Below are positions 1 to 8,398 of a stretch of DNA of 27,897 bases, piece after piece; position 1 is the stretch's first letter, and the number at the start of each line of letters is the position of its first letter. Source of the DNA: Gemelliphila asaccharolytica (GTDB lineage Bacteria > Bacillota > Bacilli > Staphylococcales > Gemellaceae); the NCBI RefSeq assembly GCF_001553005.1, contig NZ_KQ959859.1:1-27897 (forward strand), read 5' to 3'. The position numbers and the translations under genes were made by a program. A model generated the notes under the pieces. That model had not been told where the DNA came from and ran no database searches. It saw nothing but the letters and a program-made list of their open reading frames with translations.

Positions 1-25
1 CTGCAAGATTAGAACGTTGCCAGGC
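1..25 (+). rRNA. rrf: 5S ribosomal RNA, 3' end only
   Basis: The first 25 bases end in AGAACGTTGCCAGGC, which I recognise as the 3' end of staphylococcal/Bacillales 5S rRNA (the strand that closes helix I). The rest of the gene lies outside the window. A strong intrinsic terminator follows eight bases later, as expected at the end of an rRNA operon. The match is from memory of the family, not from a search. Confidence 0.8.
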
Positions 26-32
26 ATTTTTG

Positions 33-58
33 AAAGTTCCCTTTCGGGAGCTTTTTTT
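33..58 (+). terminator. rRNA operon terminator
   Basis: A nine-pair stem (AAAGTTCCC with GGGAGCTTT, one G-U pair) closes a TTTC loop and runs into a T tract. It lies directly after the 5S rRNA end and should stop rRNA transcription before the dnaB operon. Confidence 0.85.
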
Positions 59-62
59 ATTA

Positions 63-98
63 TTGATTTTAATCGAAAAATGTTGTAACATTACAATA
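63..98 (+). promoter_or_regulatory. Possible promoter and operator of the dnaB operon
   Basis: A weak -35 (TTGATT, 63-68) lies 17 bases before a weak -10 (TAACAT, 86-91). A second -10-like hexamer, TACAAT, lies at 93-98. Lying over them is a perfect inverted repeat, TTGTAA-CA-TTACAA (83-96), placed where a repressor would act. No known regulator could be assigned. Readthrough from the rRNA operon is also possible. Confidence 0.4.
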
Positions 99-119
99 TG
101 TACAAGGGGGGTTAATGTT

Positions 120-1112
120 ATGTACCTTGAAGAAAATAAAGTATTAGAATTAACTAAACAAAATAAACAAAATATATTAAATGCACTATTGAAAATTAAT
201 GGAATTTCAAATGATAAAAATATAAAAGTTGCATATATAAAAATTTTAGCAAATTTGCTTAAATTTCAAAATGCAATTGAAAATTTTTTTTATTTAAGAA
301 ATCCTCGAAATAATACAATATTTCAAAAAAACATAGAAAAAGGTGATAACACAACTTGTGAATTTGAAAAAATAAAATCTTCTCTAAAAGAAGATTTTAA
401 TAACAATAATTTTGATTTGAATGTCTCAAATGAATTTTTTTCTTTAATTGAAAATATTGAAAATAACATAGTATTTATATTTAAAGATGAAAAATTTTAT
501 GAATTTAATAATTATTTAATTCAGTTAATTAATCAACGTAAATTAGTAGATTTTATTTGGCTAAATACTATATATAATATATATAAAGAAAATCAAAGTT
601 TAAAAGATATTGTTGATAAATACAAAAAATTCTCATATATAGAATTTCAAGATTTATATAAATTATATTTATTTGTTACAGATTTCAATATAAACGAGTT
701 ACTTCTAAAAGGGGCATCAAAAATAATAAATGATGAATATTTAGAAGATATAAATAAATTTTTTGATTTTATGTATGATTTAGTATATGATATGAAAAAT
801 TTTATTTCTAAGGAAAAAAGTAAAGAAATACTAAGTTTTTCTGAAAAATATGAAGCATATACTCATATTAAAACTCCTACTAAACAAGAGTTTTTAAAAA
901 TTATAAAAAAAGTCTTTATAGTATTGAGAGATTTATATCAAGATGATAAAACTAAATTATTATTAAATAATCCATATCCTTTATTAGTTAAATCATTTTA
1001 TGCACCTTTAAAAAACAATGATAAAATTAGATATGAATATTCAAAAGATTTTATTTATGCTTTAGAATATATACAAATAATAATAGAAGTAATGAGTGAG
1101 GCACATGTCTAA
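120..1112 (+). CDS. Protein of unknown function, first gene of the dnaB–dnaI operon
   Basis: A 330-residue protein that I do not recognise. The start is ATG 120, preceded by AGGGGGG with an eight-base gap. Upstream codons in the same frame run back through the rRNA terminator and are not coding. The protein is rich in Lys, Asn, Ile and Phe and looks mostly helical. It shows no signal peptide, clear membrane segment, Walker motif or cysteine cluster. Its end overlaps the start of dnaB (dnaB ATG at 1105, this stop at 1110-1112), so the two are probably translationally coupled. In other Bacillales nrdR often precedes dnaB; this is not NrdR. A role in replication initiation is inferred from position only. 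Confidence 0.75.
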   Translation: MYLEENKVLELTKQNKQNILNALLKINGISNDKNIKVAYIKILANLLKFQNAIENFFYLRNPRNNTIFQKNIEKGDNTTCEFEKIKSSLKEDFNNNNFDLNVSNEFFSLIENIENNIVFIFKDEKFYEFNNYLIQLINQRKLVDFIWLNTIYNIYKENQSLKDIVDKYKKFSYIEFQDLYKLYLFVTDFNINELLLKGASKIINDEYLEDINKFFDFMYDLVYDMKNFISKEKSKEILSFSEKYEAYTHIKTPTKQEFLKIIKKVFIVLRDLYQDDKTKLLLNNPYPLLVKSFYAPLKNNDKIRYEYSKDFIYALEYIQIIIEVMSEAHV

Positions 1113-2469
1113 AAAATTAGAAGAAAAAGATTTTTATTTAGTTTATAATAGTTATCAAGACCATTATTATAGTAAAGAACTTAATATATTATATTTACCT
1201 TTAATAGGAATAAATGCAATAAAAATGTATGATTATTTTTTCAATAAAATTTTAAATGATACAAATATTTCTATTAATTCTTTACATTATGAAATTACTG
1301 AAACATTTGGATTATCTATTGAACAATTTGTGCTAATAAGAAAAAAATTAGAAGCATTAGGGCTTTTAAGAACTTATTATTTTGAAAAAGAGAATAAAAT
1401 TTTTTATATATATAAGATTTTAAAGCCATTAACTTTCGAAGAGTTTTTTGCTAATGAATTGTTATCAGGCTTATTGAAAAATACTATATCAGCTGAAGAA
1501 TATGAATTAATTACAAAGAAATATAACACTGAAAAATTAAAATTTGACAATTTTTCTGAGATAACTGCTAAATTTTCACAAGTTTATTCTTCTAATGAAG
1601 AAAAAATTATTTCTAAAGAAAGCATCAGAGAAAATAATTATGGGCCTAATTTAGATGAATATTATTTTGATTTTTCGAAATTAAATTATCTTCTTTCTAA
1701 TAACTATCTTGATATAGTTTTAGAAGATAATAATTTAAAAAAAACTATATTAGAGTTAGCACATCTGTATAAAACTACGCCAGAAGATATGTCTGTAGCT
1801 ATCGAAAAATCTATTTCAGAAGAATCTTCAGGTACAGAAGTTAATATAAAAGAGTTAAAAGAATATTTGATGCAACTTTATTTAAATATAAAAAAACAAG
1901 ATAATACAACTTTAGATGAAAGAATAAATAAAAAACTTGTTCATGATACATATAATAATTATAAAGAACTATCCAAAGAAGAAAGAGTAGCTAAAAAATT
2001 TGATAGTATGAACTATATTGAATTTTTAAATAAAAAATGGGGTATTATATTATCTGAAATAGATACAAAAAATATTATATTGAAATTACAAGAAAAATAT
2101 AAATTTTCATCAGGGGTTTTAAATATTTTATTAGATTATGGACTAAAAAAAAGTGGATCTAACGGATTACCTAACTATAATTATTTAGATAAAATAGCTA
2201 GTTCTTGGTCATCTAAAAGATTTGTTAGTGCAATAGATGTTATGAAATTTTTAAATTCAAGAAGTGCAAATTATAAAAAGGATTTTAAACAATATAAAAC
2301 AGCATCGTATAATATGAATATTAGGAAAAAAAATAATTTTATTACCACACCTGATTATATTAAAGAACAACTAAATTCTTTGAATGGACAGTCAAAAGAA
2401 AAAGAAAAAATAGAAGATATATCACAAAATGATTTTAAACAACTTTTAAAAGAAAAAGGAATTGATTAA
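1105..2469 (+). CDS. dnaB: Replication initiation and membrane attachment protein DnaB
   Basis: A 454-residue protein of the Firmicutes DnaB/DnaD superfamily. With DnaD and DnaI it loads the replicative helicase at oriC and at restarted forks. The N-terminal half carries the winged-helix-like region starting with YLPLIGINAIKMYDYFF. The C-terminal half has the second DnaB/DnaD domain (about residues 305-380), including the LPNYNYLDKIASSW segment typical of the family. ATG 1105 was chosen over GTG 1096: it gives the usual short N-terminus (MSKKLEEKDFYLV), and the GTGAGG at 1096-1101 serves as its ribosome site, although the gap is short. It overlaps the preceding gene by eight bases and shares the A of its stop with the dnaI start. 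This is not the DnaB helicase of Gram-negative naming. Confidence 0.93.
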   Translation: MSKKLEEKDFYLVYNSYQDHYYSKELNILYLPLIGINAIKMYDYFFNKILNDTNISINSLHYEITETFGLSIEQFVLIRKKLEALGLLRTYYFEKENKIFYIYKILKPLTFEEFFANELLSGLLKNTISAEEYELITKKYNTEKLKFDNFSEITAKFSQVYSSNEEKIISKESIRENNYGPNLDEYYFDFSKLNYLLSNNYLDIVLEDNNLKKTILELAHLYKTTPEDMSVAIEKSISEESSGTEVNIKELKEYLMQLYLNIKKQDNTTLDERINKKLVHDTYNNYKELSKEERVAKKFDSMNYIEFLNKKWGIILSEIDTKNIILKLQEKYKFSSGVLNILLDYGLKKSGSNGLPNYNYLDKIASSWSSKRFVSAIDVMKFLNSRSANYKKDFKQYKTASYNMNIRKKNNFITTPDYIKEQLNSLNGQSKEKEKIEDISQNDFKQLLKEKGID

Positions 2470-3347
2470 TGAAAAAAATAGGAGATATAACAAATAAAAA
2501 AATTGATGTAGAGAAAATAAATAGTTTATTTAATAAAGTGCTTAGAGATAAAGATATATCTAAATTTATAAAAAAGAATAATCTTAGCGAAAACCAAGTA
2601 CAAGAAAATATGCAACTGTTTTTCAGCTTTTATTTTAGTAAAAAAAAATCAAAGGAAATAGAGTATAATCCTAAATTAATATTTAAAGATAATAAAATCT
2701 TTTTAGAGTTAGTAGAAACTTCTTCACAAAGGAAAAAGAGAGAGTCGAAAAAATATGAAAATATAATTAAGACAAAATATATCTCAAAAAAATTATTATA
2801 TTCTAATTTTTCTTCAATTTCTAATGATGCAGAAAAAATAATTTTAGCTACAAGATTAATAGAAATATGCGATAAAAAATTAAATAAATCAAATGTAAAA
2901 GGTACATATATATATGGTAAGACAGGTATAGGCAAATCTTATTTAATGGGTTGTGTATATAATTATTTAACTAATAAGGGAATTGAACCCGCTATAATAT
3001 ATTTTCCAGAATTTGTAAGGAAAATAAAAAGTTTAGTCTCTAATGGAGATTATAACTATATTATAGATTTAATAAGAGAGCAAGAAGTCTTAATTATAGA
3101 TGATTTAGGAGCTGAGAATATAACGGAATTTGTAAGGGATGAAATTTTAGTTCCTATTATAAATTATAGATCAAGTGAAAATTTACTGACATTTTTCACG
3201 TCTAATTTGGGAATTAAAGATTTAAGTGATTTTTTATCTGTTACAAAAAATAGTATTGATGAAACAAAATCAATGAGAATAGTTGATAGAATTAGATTTT
3301 TAGCAGAACCTGTGTATTTAGATTCTAAAAATCAAAGGGAATTTTAA
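2469..3347 (+). CDS. dnaI: Primosomal protein DnaI (helicase loader ATPase)
   Basis: A 292-residue AAA+ protein that loads the DnaC/DnaB-type replicative helicase ring together with DnaB and DnaD. Walker A is GKTGIGKS (about residues 150-157) and Walker B is VLIIDD (about 207-212). The end, LAEPVYLDSKNQREF, is the usual DnaI C-terminus. The ATG overlaps the dnaB stop (TAATG), with AAGGA upstream. The N-terminal helicase-binding region (residues 1-110) has no cysteine and no histidine. The zinc site known from Bacillus subtilis DnaI (Cys/Cys/His) therefore seems absent. The product call rests on the ATPase domain and gene order. No strong terminator separates it from the next leader, but a good promoter follows. 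Confidence 0.93.
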   Translation: MKKIGDITNKKIDVEKINSLFNKVLRDKDISKFIKKNNLSENQVQENMQLFFSFYFSKKKSKEIEYNPKLIFKDNKIFLELVETSSQRKKRESKKYENIIKTKYISKKLLYSNFSSISNDAEKIILATRLIEICDKKLNKSNVKGTYIYGKTGIGKSYLMGCVYNYLTNKGIEPAIIYFPEFVRKIKSLVSNGDYNYIIDLIREQEVLIIDDLGAENITEFVRDEILVPIINYRSSENLLTFFTSNLGIKDLSDFLSVTKNSIDETKSMRIVDRIRFLAEPVYLDSKNQREF

Positions 3348-3358
3348 TTTTAAAATTC

Positions 3359-3387
3359 TTGCATATAATAATAATTTATGCTAAAAT
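3359..3387 (+). promoter_or_regulatory. Promoter of the thrS T-box operon
   Basis: TTGCAT (3359-3364) and TAAAAT (3382-3387) are separated by exactly 17 bases. Transcription should start near 3394, just ahead of the T-box stem I. Confidence 0.75.
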
Positions 3388-3393
3388 CTATTA

Positions 3394-3627
3394 CATAATA
3401 AATTATTATATAAAAGGACGAGATTGTAGAGTCATTCATTTTAGAGAGAGTATGTATGCTGAGAATACTTATGATGCTTTATATATTACTACCTTTATTA
3501 CTATATATATAATAGTTAAGCGAGCTTTAATCGCTAGATAATGAGGAAATTAATTTCAAATTTGGGTGGTACCACGATAAAAGTCGTCCCTATCTTGCAA
3601 TAGCAGGATAGGGATTTTATTATTTTT
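3394..3627 (+). ncRNA. T-box riboswitch leader, threonine
   Basis: The conserved T-box core GGGTGGTACCACG is at 3564-3576, and an intrinsic terminator follows at 3588-3627. Upstream is room for a stem I; its apical hairpin is suggested by GTAT/ATAC pairing around 3450-3475. The segment ATTACTACC at 3485-3493 contains two Thr codons (ACT 3488-3490, ACC 3491-3493), one of which should be the specifier. Uncharged tRNA-Thr would bind the specifier and the TGG of the T-box and favour antitermination, so thrS and ppiB are made when threonine is short. The class is certain; the exact specifier frame is not. Confidence 0.95.
3588..3627 (+). terminator. T-box regulated terminator
   Basis: CCCTATCTTGC pairs with GCAGGATAGGG around an AATA loop (one G-U pair), followed by a T-rich tail. 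The upstream GTCGTCCC overlaps the antiterminator pairing, as in other T-box leaders. Confidence 0.9.
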
Positions 3628-3643
3628 AAAAGGAGAAAATATT

Positions 3644-5584
3644 ATGGTTAAAATTAAATTTAAAGATGGAAGTATAAAAGATTTTGAAAATGTTAATGCT
3701 CTTGATATAGCTGAAAAAATAAGTGTTAGTTTAAGAAAAAAAGTAATAGCAGCTAAATTAGATGATAAATATATAGAATTAGACAAAATAATAAAAAATG
3801 ATGGGGAAATAAATCTAATAGTAGCAGATGGTGAAGATAAAGAAGCTCTTCATGTTTTAAGACATTCTTGTGCTCATTTATTGGCACAAGCATTAAGAAG
3901 AATATATGGAAAAGTAACTTTTGGTGTTGGGCCATCAATAGAAAATGGATTTTATTATGATTTTGATTGTGAATACAAAATTACAGAAGAAGATTTAAAA
4001 AATATAGAAAAAGAAATGAAAAAAATTATTTCTGAAAATTTAAAAGTTGTGGGAAAAGAAGTTTCAAGGGAAGAAGCTAAAGAAATATTTAAAAATGACC
4101 CTTATAAATTAGAATTAATAGATGATTTGCCAATAGATGAAAAAATTACTACATATACACAGGGAGAATTTACTGATTTATGTAGAGGTGGACATGTATA
4201 TTCAACATCAAAAATAAAAGAGTTTAAACTTCTATCTGTTGCTGGAGCTTACTGGAGAGGTGACAGTAACAATAAAATGCTACAAAGAATTTATGGTACA
4301 GCATTTTTTAATAAAAAATCATTAAAAGAATATTTAGAAAAATTAAAAGAAGCTAAAGAAAGAGATCATAGAAAAATAGGTAAAGAGCTAGATATATTTA
4401 TGACTAGTCAAAAAGTCGGGGCTGGGCTTCCTTTATGGTTACCTAGTGGAGCAACAATTCGTAGAACTATAGAAAGATATATAGTGGATAAAGAAATAGC
4501 AGTTGGATATGACCATGTATATACTCCAGTGTTAGGAACAGTAGACTTATATAAAACAAGTGGACACTGGGATCATTATCAAGATGATATGTTTCCAAAA
4601 ATGACAATGGATCATGAAGAAATGGTTCTTAGACCTATGAATTGCCCACATCATATGATGATATACAAAAATCAAAAACATTCATATAGAGAGTTACCAA
4701 TAAGAATAGCAGAACTAGGGATGATGCATAGATATGAAGCAAGTGGAGCTGTAAGTGGGCTTCAAAGAGTTAGAGGTATGACTCTTAATGATGCACACGT
4801 TTTTGTTAGACCAGATCAACTAAAAGATGAATTTAAATTGACTGTTGCATTAGTAAAAGAAGCATATAAAGATTTAGGTATAGATAAATACAGTTATCGT
4901 TTATCTTATAGAGATCCTAATAATAAAGAAAAATATTTTGATGATGATAAAATGTGGGAAAATGCTCAAAAAATGTTAAAAGAAGCAGCAGATGAATTAG
5001 GTCTTAATTATGTTGAAGCAGAGGGAGAAGCAGCATTTTATGGACCAAAACTTGATGTTCAAGTAGAAACTGCAATAGGAAAACAAGAAACATTATCTAC
5101 TGTCCAATTAGACTTTTTATTACCAGAAAGATTTGAACTTGAATATATAGGTGAAGATGGAAAAGGACATAGACCAGTAGTAATACATAGAGGAATTGTT
5201 TCTACAATGGAAAGACTGGTAGCATTTTTATTAGAAGAATATAAAGGAGATCTTCCAACATGGCTTGCACCACATCAAGTAAGAATAATACCAGTAAATA
5301 ATGATTTCCATTATGATTATTCAAGAAAAATATTTGATGATTTAAAATCAAAAGGTGTAAGAGTTTCTATAGATGATAGAAATGAAAAATTAGGATATAA
5401 AATAAGAGAAGCTGCAAATAAAAAAATACCTTATACTCTAGTTATTGGTGATAAAGAAGTAGAATCAAAATTAGTAAATATAAGAACATTTGGCTCTCAA
5501 GAACAAAATATAAAATCATATGAAGAGTTTAAAGAAAATATATTAAAAGAAATACAAGAGAGAAAAATAAAAAAAGAGGCTTAG
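3644..5584 (+). CDS. thrS: Threonine--tRNA ligase
   Basis: A 646-residue class II synthetase that charges tRNA-Thr in the cytoplasm. The order is a TGS domain (about 1-62), then an editing domain with HxxxH (H74, H78) and C180/H184, then the catalytic core. The zinc ligands C334 (in MNCPHH) and H385 (in LNDAHVF) fall at the same numbers as in the E. coli enzyme. The C-terminal anticodon-binding domain begins near [11 protein letters not shown]. Both length and motifs are complete. The start ATG has AAAGGAG upstream. Expression is controlled by the T-box leader ahead of it. The ppiB gene begins four bases after the stop and is probably in the same transcript. Confidence 0.98.
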   Translation: MVKIKFKDGSIKDFENVNALDIAEKISVSLRKKVIAAKLDDKYIELDKIIKNDGEINLIVADGEDKEALHVLRHSCAHLLAQALRRIYGKVTFGVGPSIENGFYYDFDCEYKITEEDLKNIEKEMKKIISENLKVVGKEVSREEAKEIFKNDPYKLELIDDLPIDEKITTYTQGEFTDLCRGGHVYSTSKIKEFKLLSVAGAYWRGDSNNKMLQRIYGTAFFNKKSLKEYLEKLKEAKERDHRKIGKELDIFMTSQKVGAGLPLWLPSGATIRRTIERYIVDKEIAVGYDHVYTPVLGTVDLYKTSGHWDHYQDDMFPKMTMDHEEMVLRPMNCPHHMMIYKNQKHSYRELPIRIAELGMMHRYEASGAVSGLQRVRGMTLNDAHVFVRPDQLKDEFKLTVALVKEAYKDLGIDKYSYRLSYRDPNNKEKYFDDDKMWENAQKMLKEAADELGLNYVEAEGEAAFYGPKLDVQVETAIGKQETLSTVQLDFLLPERFELEYIGEDGKGHRPVVIHRGIVSTMERLVAFLLEEYKGDLPTWLAPHQVRIIPVNNDFHYDYSRKIFDDLKSKGVRVSIDDRNEKLGYKIREAANKKIPYTLVIGDKEVESKLVNIRTFGSQEQNIKSYEEFKENILKEIQERKIKKEA

Positions 5585-5588
5585 AATA

Positions 5589-6176
5589 ATGACATTATCA
5601 CAAAATACAAAAGAACTTCAATCAGGAGAAAGAAAGATTATTATAAAAACTACTTTAGGGGATATGGCGTTTAAATTATTTGAAAAAGACATTCCAAAGA
5701 CTTGTAAAAATTTTATAACACATTCAAAAAATGGATACTATAATGGTATTATATTTCATAGAGTTATAAAAGATTTTATGATACAAGGAGGAGATCCTAC
5801 GGCTACAGGAATGGGTGGAGAAAGTATTTATGGAAAGTCATTTGAAGATGAATTTTCACCAAAATATTTTAATTTTTACGGAGCATTATCTATGGCTAAT
5901 GCAGGACCTAACACTAATGGTAGTCAATTTTTTATAGTTCAAGCTAAAAAAGTAGATCCTATGATGTTATCACAATTAGAACAAGCAGGATGGCCCAAAG
6001 AGGCAATTTCTAAATATGAAAAAGATGGAGGTACTCCATGGTTAGATAATAGACATACAGTATTCGGACAAATTATTTTAGGAGAAGATATATTAGAAAA
6101 AATAGCTAATGTTCAAACAGATAGTCAAGATAAACCTAAAAAAGAAGTTTCTATAACAGAAATAGTAGTAGAATAA
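5589..6176 (+). CDS. ppiB: Peptidyl-prolyl cis-trans isomerase, cyclophilin type
   Basis: A 195-residue cytoplasmic cyclophilin that speeds proline isomerisation during folding. Family motifs are [15 protein letters not shown] (catalytic Arg in FHR), [19 protein letters not shown], and HTVFGQI near the end. The insert after SQFFIVQ and the GGTPWLD segment closely resemble staphylococcal PpiB. No signal peptide or lipobox is present. The gene follows thrS with a four-base gap and no promoter, and ends in a strong bidirectional terminator. It therefore seems to lie under the threonine T-box, which is an unusual partner for a cyclophilin. Confidence 0.95.
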   Translation: MTLSQNTKELQSGERKIIIKTTLGDMAFKLFEKDIPKTCKNFITHSKNGYYNGIIFHRVIKDFMIQGGDPTATGMGGESIYGKSFEDEFSPKYFNFYGALSMANAGPNTNGSQFFIVQAKKVDPMMLSQLEQAGWPKEAISKYEKDGGTPWLDNRHTVFGQIILGEDILEKIANVQTDSQDKPKKEVSITEIVVE

Positions 6177-6233
6177 GAGAGTTATTTTCATAATTATATT
6201 TATAATAGAGGTTGTATAGAAAAAATATTAAAT

Positions 6234-6281
6234 AAAAAAATAATAACTTTAACAATAAAATTAAAGTTATTATTTTTTTTA
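6234..6281. terminator. Bidirectional terminator between ppiB and glnA
   Basis: A perfect stem TAATAACTTTAA / TTAAAGTTATTA (6241-6252 with 6261-6272) is flanked by an A tract on the left and a T tract on the right. It can therefore terminate both the rightward thrS–ppiB and the leftward glnR–glnA transcripts. Confidence 0.88.
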
Positions 6282-6298
6282 TTTTATTTATTTATTGA

Positions 6299-7624
6299 TT
6301 AGTATTGTTTTAAGTATTGTTCTACTTCCCAATCTGTTACTCTAGTTCTAAAAGCATCCCACTCAATAGATTTTGCTTCATAGAAGTTTTGGAAAATATG
6401 TTCTCCAAGAGATTCTCTAACTATAGTAGAATCTTTTAATTCTTTTAAGGCAGTATATAATGTTGATGGTAATTGATCAATACCTTCATCAACACGCTCT
6501 TCAGGAGTCATAACATAAATATTGCTACGTACTTCGTGCATTGGTTGAAGTTTATTTTCTATTCCATCAAGGCCTGCTGCTAAAATAGTTGCTAGTGCTA
6601 AATAAGGATTTGCAGATGGATCTACAGATCTTACTTCTATACGTGTTGATTTTCCACGTGAAGCAGGAATACGAATAAGTGGAGATCTATTAGATGTTGA
6701 CCAAGCAACGTAACATGGAGCTTCATAACCTGGAACAAGACGTTTAAATGAATTTACTGTAGGGTTACAAATTGCTGTAAAGCTACGAGCATGTTTTAGG
6801 ATACCAGCTATAAAGTGATAAGCATCTTTTGATAATTTATTTTCTGTTGTTTCATCATAAAAGCAGTTTTCTCCTTTTTTAAATAATGAAACATTACAGT
6901 GCATTCCAGAACCGTTTATTCCGTATAAAGGTTTTGGCATAAATGTTGCGTGTAAACCGTGTTTTCTTGCTATTGTTTTTACTATTAATTTAAATGTTTG
7001 GATATTATCACAAGCACTTACTACATCTGTATATTTAAAGTCGATTTCATGTTGACCAGGTGCTACTTCATGATGACTTGCTTCAATATCAAATCCTAGT
7101 TTTTCAAGTTCTAAAACTATATCACGTCTAACATTTTCCCCTAGGTCAACAGGAGCTAAATCGAAATAGCTTCCATGATCATTTAGTTCTAAAGAAGGTT
7201 TTCCATTATCAAGTTGGAATAAGAAAAATTCTGGTTCAGGGCCTAAGTTTAGGGTATCATAACCTAATTTATTCATTTTTTTAAGAACTCTTTTTAGATT
7301 TCCACGAGGATCTCCAGCAAAAGGTTTTCTATCTGCAGTATATACGTCACATATAAATCTTGCAACTTTACCATATTCGCTATCCCAAGAATATACTAAA
7401 AATGTATTTAAATCTGGATATAAGTACATATCACTTTCTTCTATACGAACAAATCCTTCAATTGAAGAACCATCGAACATCATATCGTTTTCTAAAACTT
7501 TATTTATTTGACTTACAGGGACTTCAACATTTTTAATTGTTCCCATAATATCTGTAAATTGTAGTCTTATATATTTTACATTTTCTTTTTTTATTGTATC
7601 TAAAATTTCTTTTTTTGTTAGCAT
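6299..7624 (-). CDS. glnA: Glutamine synthetase, type I-alpha
   Basis: A 441-residue cytoplasmic enzyme that makes glutamine from glutamate, ammonia and ATP. Visible motifs are [16 protein letters not shown] (about 50-65), GPEPEFFLF, the ATP-site segment [12 protein letters not shown], the loop [10 protein letters not shown] that holds the active-site glutamate, and [13 protein letters not shown]. The adenylylation tyrosine motif of GSI-beta enzymes is absent. The Arg of FVRIEES matches the feedback-inhibition arginine of Bacillus GSI-alpha. This fits control by the product-inhibited enzyme acting through GlnR. The ATG has GAGGAG upstream. It lies 14 bases after glnR, and no separate promoter was seen. 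Confidence 0.97.
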   Translation of the reverse strand: MLTKKEILDTIKKENVKYIRLQFTDIMGTIKNVEVPVSQINKVLENDMMFDGSSIEGFVRIEESDMYLYPDLNTFLVYSWDSEYGKVARFICDVYTADRKPFAGDPRGNLKRVLKKMNKLGYDTLNLGPEPEFFLFQLDNGKPSLELNDHGSYFDLAPVDLGENVRRDIVLELEKLGFDIEASHHEVAPGQHEIDFKYTDVVSACDNIQTFKLIVKTIARKHGLHATFMPKPLYGINGSGMHCNVSLFKKGENCFYDETTENKLSKDAYHFIAGILKHARSFTAICNPTVNSFKRLVPGYEAPCYVAWSTSNRSPLIRIPASRGKSTRIEVRSVDPSANPYLALATILAAGLDGIENKLQPMHEVRSNIYVMTPEERVDEGIDQLPSTLYTALKELKDSTIVRESLGEHIFQNFYEAKSIEWDAFRTRVTDWEVEQYLKQY

Positions 7625-7638
7625 AATAAACTCCTCTT

Positions 7639-8007
7639 TTATTTATTGTAGAATCTAGATAAATCTCCTCGACCTATAGATTTTTCTCTATTTTTTGCGT
7701 TAGGTCCAGTGAATATGTCATTGTGAATGATTTGTCTTATTTTATTGATTTCAGAAGAAACTTGCTTATTATTTATCATCTCATCAATAGCCTTAATATT
7801 AAAACCTTTATTCAAAAGTTCTTTTATTGATAAAAGTTTTTCTACATCATTAATTGAAAAAAGTCGAGTATTCCCAGATGTTCTATCTGGAATTATTAAC
7901 TTTTTATCTTCATAATATCTTATTTGCCTTGCTGATAGTTTTGTAATTTTTGTTACAACACTTATTGATAAAACTGGTAAGTTTTTTTGAATACTTTTAA
8001 AATTCAA
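7639..8007 (-). CDS. glnR: Nitrogen repressor GlnR (MerR family), TTG start
   Basis: A 122-residue MerR-type regulator. The helix-turn-helix and wing are in [27 protein letters not shown] (about residues 24-50). The short C-terminal tail ends in [10 protein letters not shown]; in Bacillus this tail senses feedback-inhibited glutamine synthetase. GlnR represses its own glnR–glnA operon when nitrogen is plentiful. The start is TTG at 8007, preceded by AGGGGG with a seven-base gap; no ATG fits the family N-terminus. A GlnR box lies 64 bases upstream. The assignment is firm from sequence and from glnA next to it. Confidence 0.95.
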   Translation of the reverse strand: MNFKSIQKNLPVLSISVVTKITKLSARQIRYYEDKKLIIPDRTSGNTRLFSINDVEKLLSIKELLNKGFNIKAIDEMINNKQVSSEINKIRQIIHNDIFTGPNAKNREKSIGRGDLSRFYNK

Positions 8008-8036
8008 TAAATCACCCCCTATGCTTACATGAAAAT

Positions 8037-8065
8037 ATTATAACAAAAAACTCTAAAAAAAAACA
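8037..8065 (-). promoter_or_regulatory. glnR–glnA promoter
   Basis: On the minus strand the -10 is TATAAT (8037-8042), with a poor -35 (TGTTTT, 8060-8065) 17 bases away. Transcription would start near 8030, giving a leader of about 23 bases before the TTG start. Confidence 0.7.
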
Positions 8066-8070
8066 CCTAA

Positions 8071-8087
8071 TGTGAGATTTTCTAACA
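8071..8087. promoter_or_regulatory. GlnR operator
   Basis: TGTGA-GATTTTC-TAACA fits the GlnR/TnrA consensus TGTNA-N7-TNACA exactly. It lies just upstream of the glnR -35, where autoregulation is expected. Its right end overlaps the left arm of the large palindrome at 8085-8129. Confidence 0.85.
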
Positions 8088-8129
8088 CTATATGTTTTTT
8101 GAAAATTATTTTAAAAAAATATATAGTGT
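8085..8129. repeat. 45-bp inverted repeat between divergent promoters
   Basis: The arms begin ACACTATAT (8085-8093) and end ATATAGTGT (8121-8129). Pairing continues inward through a T run and an A run (one G-T pair, one G-A mismatch) almost to a three-base centre. Neither flanking promoter should transcribe it, so it acts, if at all, as DNA: an operator pair, a cruciform or an insulator. The outer ACACTATAT half-sites resemble half of an NrdR box. Full NrdR boxes are not present. Confidence 0.8.
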
Positions 8130-8145
8130 AAAATAAGATGAAATA

Positions 8146-8154
8146 TGATAGAAT
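8146..8154 (+). promoter_or_regulatory. Extended -10 promoter of the murJ–rsuA–pepV operon
   Basis: TGATAGAAT is an extended -10 (TG-n-TAGAAT). No good -35 is present. It lies 32 bases before the start of the small membrane protein and is divergent from the glnR promoter. Confidence 0.5.
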
Positions 8155-8185
8155 AAACATTATAAAATTAAAAAATGGAGGATAT

Positions 8186-8371
8186 ATGAAATTTATATTA
8201 AGTATAATACTTGTTTTTTTAATAAGTTTTATTGTAATGACTTCAATTTATGTTCTGTTAATTAAATTTAATTTTATAAAAAAGAAAAAAATAGAAAAAG
8301 TATTTAGACTTGTTTTTGTATATACTATATTTATAACTTTAGTCTATATTTATCAATATATTTTTATTTAA
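8186..8371 (+). CDS. Small membrane protein, unknown function
   Basis: A 61-residue protein with two predicted membrane helices (about residues 3-24 and 40-59) separated by a basic loop, KFNFIKKKKIEK. The start is ATG 8186, with GGAGG five bases upstream. An ATG at 8138 in the same frame has no ribosome site and lies upstream of the likely -10. I do not recognise a family. It is the first gene of the operon for a MurJ-like flippase, RsuA and PepV, so a membrane or cell-wall role is possible but not shown. Confidence 0.65.
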   Translation: MKFILSIILVFLISFIVMTSIYVLLIKFNFIKKKKIEKVFRLVFVYTIFITLVYIYQYIFI

Positions 8372-8398
8372 TTAATTTATGTGACAGGAGTGAATAAT

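Noticed and set aside
30..119. Upstream extension of the first gene in the same frame
   Set aside because: It reads through the 5S rRNA terminator hairpin; the strong ribosome site is at 105-111, before ATG 120.
3359..3541. 60-codon reading frame before thrS
   Set aside because: It lies inside the T-box promoter and leader; its composition and lack of a ribosome site do not suggest a protein.
8084..8131. A pair of complete NrdR boxes
   Set aside because: Only outer half-sites match; the inner halves are A/T runs. Listed as a palindrome instead.
8138..8185. Earlier ATG for the small membrane protein
   Set aside because: It has no ribosome site and is upstream of the likely transcription start; GGAGG points to ATG 8186.
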